Assembly: GCA_022560025.1 (NCBI GenBank)
Contig: JAFISE010000055.1
Coordinates: 1 to 64,000 of the forward strand
DNA length: 64,000 bases
Direction of reading: 5' to 3'
Source of the DNA: Stagonosporopsis chrysanthemi
Lineage: Eukaryota > Ascomycota > Dothideomycetes > Pleosporales > Didymellaceae
Below, in pieces: positions 57,993 through 64,000 of this stretch. The notes below the pieces were generated by a model. The model ran no database searches. It was given only the letters and a program-made list of their open reading frames with translations, and had not been told where the DNA came from. How positions within the stretch are numbered: position 1 is the first letter of the stretch; each line of letters starts with the position of its first letter. The translations under genes and the position numbers were made by a program.

Positions 57993-60468
57993 CCATCCCG
58001 AAGCAAGAGAGTGAAGCGTGCAAAGCTCTTGTATATCAGATTGGTCACGGGTAAGAATTTTTGGTTCAGACACAATCTAGTATCTTTGCCTTATTTCTTC
58101 CACTCGCAAGTTCTGTCTTATCTTCGTCGAAAGAGCCGCTTCTGTGAAGCTTGGATCAGCCTTCCATGCCCGTCCGGCTTGCCAGATACCAGCTGCAGCG
58201 CTGCATACCGAGATCATGAATGAAGGTTAGTTTAGTGTCTGAATTTTCCTACGCTGCATCAAGTTGAGGTGAAGATTTTGAGGTAAGCTAGAGAACAAGC
58301 CGGCCAAGTATTGAAGCAGGACTGGTGTGGGGCTACCATTCCAGCAAACCCCCTTCATCATCGAGGGTAACAGCAGTTTAGCGTTTCACATCTACTCAAC
58401 AAGTGTTGGGGTGGTTTGCCAGCCGTCGGGAACGAATACTCGTGATTGATGAGCCTGACGATGTGATCTTGAAAGTGAGGTGGTCGACAGTGCATACATT
58501 CGAGGTGTGAGGAAGCGGACTGGACAAGTCGAGAAGTGGGCAAATGAGCTTGGTCAAATGATGTTTGGGTAGGCTCTTTGAGATGCAGCTCATGATCTAA
58601 CATGTGAGTCTTTCTAGACTTACCTGGACCATTTAATGTATCGACCACGTAAGCTGGGCCAAACATAATCGCACCTGATAGTACATGGAGTCGGATTTTG
58701 GACTGTCGGATTTCACCAAATCATTACACAAACCTACACAAGCACTTCTGGCGTCAAGGAGTCTCTACACACAAATGAAGAGTATGGCGAAGCTCTCGTA
58801 GCATGATGGCATAATGTTGATGTAAGGCGAAATGGTGGGCGAGGTTGTTTGTGGTGCATGAAGTAGATCCTCATGGTCCGCAGGTAAGGACACAGTTAAT
58901 GCATATCTGGTCATGACAGTATGAATGACATTTAATCGTCTTCCAAGAAGACACATCTCCAGGGTGGTCGAGACAACAATCGACATACTATCGTTAGACC
59001 TTTACCAATTCAAGCATCTAGTACGAAATACGGCTCGGGCGACGGGGCATTAATATTACCGATCCCGAAGCTTGACGATGTCGGGGTCTCGTGCCTGGTC
59101 AAAGTCCGGGTAAGGTTGGGACAGAGGAACAACCGGGTGGTCACGGGAGGAAAAGGGGGAATCGGGAACCAATATTCTGTGATCAGAGGAGGCTCTGGCT
59201 TTGACGTGGCAGTGAACGAGATGTCTGCACACTTTCCATGGTTCTGCCAGTTCTTCCCGCCTCCCTGACCGTCCAGTCGGATTTAGCGCCAAACCGGTGA
59301 ACTACACTTGGACAATGGTCCTGCTGTGGAATGCGCACACCTACTTCACCTGCAGGCATGGAGGACGCGTCGACGCGTCGCGAAACGCAGAACTGAGCAG
59401 AATTTAGCAGAACCACAGCTTCTTATCATCACCAGCTCATGGTACAGCAAGGATGGGCCATCGATGAAGCGGCACGGAACATTGAAGTCTGACAGCACTG
59501 CCACTTAGGCCAGCCATGCTCCTTCTAACCCTGACGTGATCTGGCCAGTGACACGTGCCGCTAAAGGGCGTTCCTGTTGCTTGTGGGTCACCGGTCAAGC
59601 CTTATTGTCGCGCTGTGCATTTCGACGGCCGCAAGTGCGCGCAAGTACGGGTTTGCACAGTTGATTCGACCGCCCTTTGCAGCCCATTTTGGCTGTGCAT
59701 GCCCTGCTTTTGGAGGAGAACTGGCGGTGGTCATCCCGCGACTGTGCAATTCCACGCAATCTTGCGGCCGGCGACGACAACGTGCATCTACGAAACAAAT
59801 GGCGAATAGATTGGAGCAGATGGCGCCGTCGCTGGTGAACATCTTGCGTCAGAGTCGGACGTATTTATTATGCTCGCAGCGAATAATCGCTGAAGCTCAG
59901 AATTGGCTGCGAGTTATCGAGGCGTTAGGGCTTAGCTTGCACGCTAACTCCAGGCAACAGCGACCGCGCATCCCGTTCCACGATCCTGGCTGTCAGCTTC
60001 GACTGTTCTCAACTGATGCTATCCCTCCCTCTCTTTTATCCTCAACTCGCCCAACTTCTCCGTTCTGCTCCATCCGGCTTTTTGTCCTGAGGCCTGCAAC
60101 CCCTCTTTTGCGCAGCGTACCCGCCCTTCCGCATCACTTCGCCACGCCCGTAGCCCGTCTCACCCGCGCTGCGCCGCCTTTCTTATACCGCACAGTTCCC
60201 CACGCCTGAGCAACGAAAGGACTCTGCGCGCCCTTCCTCCTCCGCTGAAATCATTTCTGACCTCGGCCAATCAACTACGTCTTTCCGCGGCCGCCAAATC
60301 GCTGGTTCCAAACCGGTCAATGAGAACGTGATTCAGGACTTGCACTACCATCATCGGTTCTGGCCATAGGTCGAAAGGATCCTCGGGTTTTGTGAATTGT
60401 CCACTCGCCGTGACTCATAGCCTGAGGCCTCCTTCCCAACTTAGCGTGTCTGGATTCAGTCATACAAC
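57993..60468. other. Long intergenic region upstream of the C2H2 factor
   Basis: This 2.5-kb stretch has no supported gene. A minus-strand frame at 58358-58666 with a possible splice (GTAAGT at about 58625) was considered but resembles nothing known. The last kilobase is C/T-rich on the plus strand with several short frames, which would suit a long 5' leader and promoter of the regulatory gene at 60469. Confidence 0.45.
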
Positions 60469-62907
60469 ATGTCCGCACCTCAACCCCAGAACAGCCACCC
60501 CCGCCGCCGTGCTTTTAAGGGCAACATCTCTCCTCTCAGCATGCATGGCATGCAACTCCGCAAGTCCGGTACTTTCTCGTCACCCAAGTCGCTAAGCAAC
60601 GACATCTGTGGCTTGGAGAACCAGCCGTTCATGCCCAGAAGGTCACCGACCAGCACCGAGAGCCTCGAAGCTCTTCTTCACGACCAACACCCTAGTGTCA
60701 GCCGTGTCGCCAACCTGCTCAAGGACTTCGACCAGAAGCTCGCAGGTCATAAGGCCGCATCGGTATCTGGTGCCAGTATTCTCAACGACCCCGAGGTGCT
60801 TCCTGTGCCCAGCTTCATGCTTGACAGCACAAGACTGGATGATATGCACATGGACATTGACTCGAAGCCTACAGTAGCTGAGCACGACTCTCACGAGCAC
60901 GCTTCAGACAGCGGTCTGGGTTCCAGCATCGGCTCAAAATACAGTAAGGACTTAATGCAACTACCCGTCTTGGAGGCCACACCATCTAACATACTTAAAG
61001 ACGACACTCGCACCACCAGTGCCCGCGAGTCCATCAACTCTTCTGTCACCACCCACTCTGCCATCACTCGCTCGTTCTCAGCGCTGGGTGTATCAGAGGA
61101 GAAGCACACTCTTGGCGAATACGCCTGCAAACAGATCCACGACTCGATCATCAAACCCATTCTTGCTGAGGAATCACTGAAGGACTTCCATCCTCTGATC
61201 CAGGACGTTCCTCGTCGCATAGGTGAGAAGAGTATTTGTAACCTTCGTGACCTCGAAAAGACCCTCATCTTTTTGGCACCGGTAAGTGGTATCCGTTATC
61301 TTTTTAAGAGTGCAAAAGCTTATTGCATTCTTCGTGGTTTTAAGGAGTTTTCGGCAACATCCGCATCTTACCTTCGATTCTGCGAACGATCAATTCAACT
61401 GCTTCACACCACCGTCGAGTACCTTTCGGAACGCGACCAACGACTACCAACCGACCGCCCGTACACTAACAACTACTTTCTCGATCTGGTCGAACAGATC
61501 CGTAGATACGCTGCAATCATGGCCGCCACCCGACAAAAGGAAGCCCAAGGAGAGGAACTCGACGACATGGATTACCATCGGTATGACCGCGCCGCGCCAT
61601 TTCTCTTTACTCGCTCGACTAACCATTTCAATGATAGTGATGAAAAAATCACTCTTCGTGGTGGTCTTAGCCACAACGGCCGCCCTGTCGAGCTTGTCCG
61701 CGAAAAGGATGGCAAGGTCATTCCTCTCGCGATCGGCGCCGAGAACGCATACAAGAAGCGTGCCCTTTCCGAGGAGGACATTGATGACGACGAAGTTATG
61801 CGTTCTATGGCTCGTCGCAGGAAGTCGGAAAAGCCCGGTGATGTCTTGCACATGTGCCGTGACTGCAAGAAGGAGTTCAAGCGTCCTTGCGACCTGACCA
61901 AGCATGAGAAAACTCACTCTCGCCCATGGAAGTGCTCCGAAGAGAAGTGCAAGTATTTCGAGCTTGGCTGGCCTACCGAGAAGGAGCGTGACAGGCACGT
62001 CAACGACAAGCACTCTTCTACGCCGGCGCAGTACAAGTGTCTCTACCCTCCATGCACATACGCTTCGAAGCGTGAGTCGAACTGCAAGCAACACATGGAG
62101 AAGGCTCATGGCTGGGAATATGTTCGGTCCAAGAGCAATGGCCGCAAGAAGAGTCAGGCAGTCAGCAACAGCCCCACTACTCCGCTCACTCCTTTCATGG
62201 GTACACCACAGTCTGCTGCTCTAACCACGCCTATCACACCTTTCATGGCCTCACCTTCAGTGCCATTGGTGAACGACTTCGATCCTTACGGCTTCAACAC
62301 CCCAGCGATGAGTCTCCACAACTTCCAGGATGATTTCCGCAGGGATTCGATCACTTCTGGTCTCACCTACTCCTCCGGCAACTCACCGGTTGAGCCAACG
62401 TCTTTCGTGGATGCTGCGGTGACCCCAGCTGATGTCACGATCGACCACACTGCCTCTTTGTTTCCCGAATGTGGAATGGGATCAGCCTACACTATGGGCT
62501 TCCCGCAACATACCCCTGCTCTGAGCACAGACTTCAACTTCAATGAGCCTATGTTCACAATGTCTTCAAACCAGACTCTCGGTCTTCCTCAGCTGTCACC
62601 AATGGCTCAGCCCGATCTTACTCTGTTTTCGCCTCAGATGCAGATTGACGAGGGCTTTGGCGACGCCATGGATACCATGGACATGCAGGCCTTCACCCGC
62701 CCAACGGAGGACTTCACTCTGTTCGACTCTGTGCCGGCTAGCAACATGTCGATGAGTAACACTGCCAACTTCTTCCCGGACTTCAATCAGCTCGGTGGGC
62801 AGTTCGACAATGGAACTCAACAGTATGAGAACCCTTTCTACAACGCTACTACTCTTGACACCACGTTGGACGAAATGCTGGGTCTCACCCCCAGCAACCA
62901 GCAGTAA
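60469..62907 (+). CDS. C2H2 zinc-finger transcription factor, three fingers
   Basis: The uninterrupted frame encodes 812 residues from the ATG at 60469 (ACAACATG). The N-terminal 250 residues are Ser/Thr/Asp-rich. A conserved helical block follows (SIIKPILAEESLKDFHPLIQ, NLRDLEKTLIFLAP, then SYLRFCERSIQLLHTTVEYL, YFLDLVEQIRRYAAIMAATR). A basic patch (SMARRRKSEKPGD) leads to three fingers from about residue 463: CRDCKKEFKRPCDLTKHEKTH, a divergent CSEEKCKYFELGW...RHVNDKH, and CLYPPCTYASKRESNCKQHMEKAH. The long C-terminus is Pro/Thr/Phe/Met-rich, as in activation domains. A likely 63-nt intron (61282-61344, GTAAGT to TTAAG) has no stop and keeps frame; spliced, the protein is 791 residues. It resembles a conserved Pezizomycotina regulator I cannot name. 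Confidence 0.88.
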   Translation: MSAPQPQNSHPRRRAFKGNISPLSMHGMQLRKSGTFSSPKSLSNDICGLENQPFMPRRSPTSTESLEALLHDQHPSVSRVANLLKDFDQKLAGHKAASVSGASILNDPEVLPVPSFMLDSTRLDDMHMDIDSKPTVAEHDSHEHASDSGLGSSIGSKYSKDLMQLPVLEATPSNILKDDTRTTSARESINSSVTTHSAITRSFSALGVSEEKHTLGEYACKQIHDSIIKPILAEESLKDFHPLIQDVPRRIGEKSICNLRDLEKTLIFLAPVSGIRYLFKSAKAYCILRGFKEFSATSASYLRFCERSIQLLHTTVEYLSERDQRLPTDRPYTNNYFLDLVEQIRRYAAIMAATRQKEAQGEELDDMDYHRYDRAAPFLFTRSTNHFNDSDEKITLRGGLSHNGRPVELVREKDGKVIPLAIGAENAYKKRALSEEDIDDDEVMRSMARRRKSEKPGDVLHMCRDCKKEFKRPCDLTKHEKTHSRPWKCSEEKCKYFELGWPTEKERDRHVNDKHSSTPAQYKCLYPPCTYASKRESNCKQHMEKAHGWEYVRSKSNGRKKSQAVSNSPTTPLTPFMGTPQSAALTTPITPFMASPSVPLVNDFDPYGFNTPAMSLHNFQDDFRRDSITSGLTYSSGNSPVEPTSFVDAAVTPADVTIDHTASLFPECGMGSAYTMGFPQHTPALSTDFNFNEPMFTMSSNQTLGLPQLSPMAQPDLTLFSPQMQIDEGFGDAMDTMDMQAFTRPTEDFTLFDSVPASNMSMSNTANFFPDFNQLGGQFDNGTQQYENPFYNATTLDTTLDEMLGLTPSNQQ

Positions 62908-63858
62908 ACGCTGGGCTGCTTTGTATACGATGATGGATGTGCATTTGAATAAGGATCTTTTCGTATTTATTTATTTTCAGCGGCGCATAGCGAGCACAAC
63001 GAGCATATAAATATGCACTTTACGGACACGGTATGGACATGTCATGGAACACAAGATTTCCCTCTCTGCTTCACGGTGGCATTTTTCGCCCTCAGAACAG
63101 AAAATCCATAAAACAAATGGCTTCTGGATCTCTCATCTCTCTTGTATCGTAATTGATTTGATCTCCCCCCCTTCTTTCCTTTGGTCTGTGGAAGCAGGGT
63201 GAGGTTGAGATCGTCAGATAGTGTAGAATAGACACAACACAAGCAAATTGTGGAGGAAAGCGCGTTTTCGAAACTGCTTTGTGATGCAAAATGTTTTATG
63301 ACTCTAAATGTGTGACACATTCCGCTTCGATGATTCTGCCGCGTCCCGACAACCACAGTTCCTGTGCTAAACCCTGAAAGTTGCATCAAACAACAAGGGT
63401 CCTGAATCCAGCACTATATTCAGCAAACTAACCCCTAACAGGATGACATCACGGACTATCGCTTTCGATAAAGATGGTGCAGACGAGTCGGACTTAGCGC
63501 CTTGAGCTGGACGGCGGAGTGGAGAATGGTGGGTCGATACGGACATCGCATGCAAGTGGCACGGACTTGAAACGCTCGAGCGGCTCGCGAACCAGGCGCC
63601 CCTTCCTCTTTAGCCATCATGCTGCCATCTACCCTCGACAGGCGGAGGCTCTCGTCGTCGTCGTCGCGAAGACGCTTTCTTGTCACTTTCTTTGCATATT
63701 ACCTTTAGGCCGCGCAGGCTGTCCAATCTCTATCTCTATCTTGTCCCTCTTTACTTAGGAAACGCTGGTCGTGTTCCTGCCTCCGACGATTTCGCGAAAC
63801 CGGTTCGCGCTGTTTCAGTTTTATCATTCTTTTCACGTCATTTCCTGGGATTTTCGAG
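62908..63858. other. Intergenic
   Basis: This 951-bp spacer lies between the C2H2 factor and the partial gene at the right end. No gene or RNA was recognised; the right third is T/C-rich in the manner of a fungal 5' leader. Confidence 0.5.
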
Positions 63859-64000
63859 ATGTTGGGTTTTCACAAGAGGACGAGGAGTTTGATCCCCGTC
63901 AAAGAGCTGGCAAAGTACGATGTTGTACCAGTCGAGGAGGAATCGTATGGCTATGAGAGCGAAAGTGAGGAAGAGGAGGAGCAGGAATTGCAGGCAGACG
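63859..64000 (+). CDS. Partial gene running off the right end
   Basis: An open frame begins at the ATG at 63859 (TTTCGAGATGTTG) and stays open for 47 codons to the end of the window. It encodes MLGFHKRTRSLIPVKELAKY followed by DVVPVEEESYGYESESEEEEEQELQAD, a basic start followed by a strongly acidic stretch. The pyrimidine-rich leader and acidic coding bias suggest a real 5' exon. I cannot identify the family from this piece. Confidence 0.55.
   Translation, partial: MLGFHKRTRSLIPVKELAKYDVVPVEEESYGYESESEEEEEQELQAD

Noticed and set aside
58358..58666. Possible two-exon minus-strand small gene
   Set aside because: A GTAAGT donor is present, but both joined frames lack any family resemblance and no start context stands out.
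59577..60209. 210-codon frame upstream of the C2H2 factor
   Set aside because: Its first codon is TTG and the sequence is low-complexity C/T-rich leader; no independent gene can be supported.

Overview
The window looks like a nuclear contig end from a filamentous ascomycete (Pezizomycotina, most likely Dothideomycetes). The evidence is short GT-AG introns of mostly 42-70 nt with CTAAC-like branch sites, mitochondrial and nuclear housekeeping genes with fungal-type sequences, and several families typical of mould genomes (2EXR/F-box-like proteins, GH3 glucosidase, bilirubin-oxidase-like multicopper oxidase, DUF3807, DUF1294). The first 97 bases are pure G, probably an assembly or library artefact at a contig edge. 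I resolved 28 protein genes, one probably broken protein gene, one tRNA gene and the first bases of a gene running off the right end. Exon coordinates were read by eye from splice signals and family similarity, with no transcript evidence.

Left part (0.9-15 kb), dense and mostly housekeeping: TVP38-type Golgi membrane protein (+), ATP synthase alpha ATP1 (-, seven exons), MPO1-type alpha-hydroxy fatty acid dioxygenase (-), RNA polymerase II subunit RPB7 (+), vacuolar dipeptidyl aminopeptidase (+) with a microsatellite-coded Lys-Glu tail, a divergent metallo-beta-lactamase-fold protein (-), a tRNA-Leu(AAG) gene (-), a secreted FAS1-domain protein (-) and a DUF3807 protein (+).

Middle (15-38 kb): a gene-poor 2.2 kb stretch, a secreted multicopper oxidase (-), another sparse 3.1 kb, then one member of an uncharacterised paralogue pair (-), a DUF1294 membrane protein (+), a small single-span membrane protein (-), a CaM kinase (+), an RSC4-like tandem-bromodomain protein (+), the second member of the paralogue pair (+), an orphan 515-residue gene (+), a secreted HExxH metallopeptidase (+) and a 2EXR-type protein (-).

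Right part (38-64 kb): an MFS drug:H+ antiporter (-), an AAAP amino acid transporter (+), two 2EXR proteins (+), a secreted GH3 beta-glucosidase (+), the U3 processome WD40 protein UTP12 (-) diverging from ARPC2 of the Arp2/3 complex (+), dynamitin (+), a 2EXR gene interrupted by an in-frame TAG (+), a three-finger C2H2 transcription factor (+) and a partial gene.

The most striking observation is the tRNA-Leu(AAG) gene at 13454-13615. Besides the usual 30-nt anticodon-loop intron it carries a 50-nt insertion in the D-loop that has all the marks of a spliceosomal intron (GTCAGT donor, CTAAC branch, TCAG acceptor). Removing it restores a textbook class II cloverleaf. It sits just downstream of, and on the same strand as, the FAS1 gene, whose own 3' end is hard to define. 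Other points of interest are two GC-AG introns, the inverted paralogue pair, a possible frameshift in one 2EXR gene and a nonsense codon in another.
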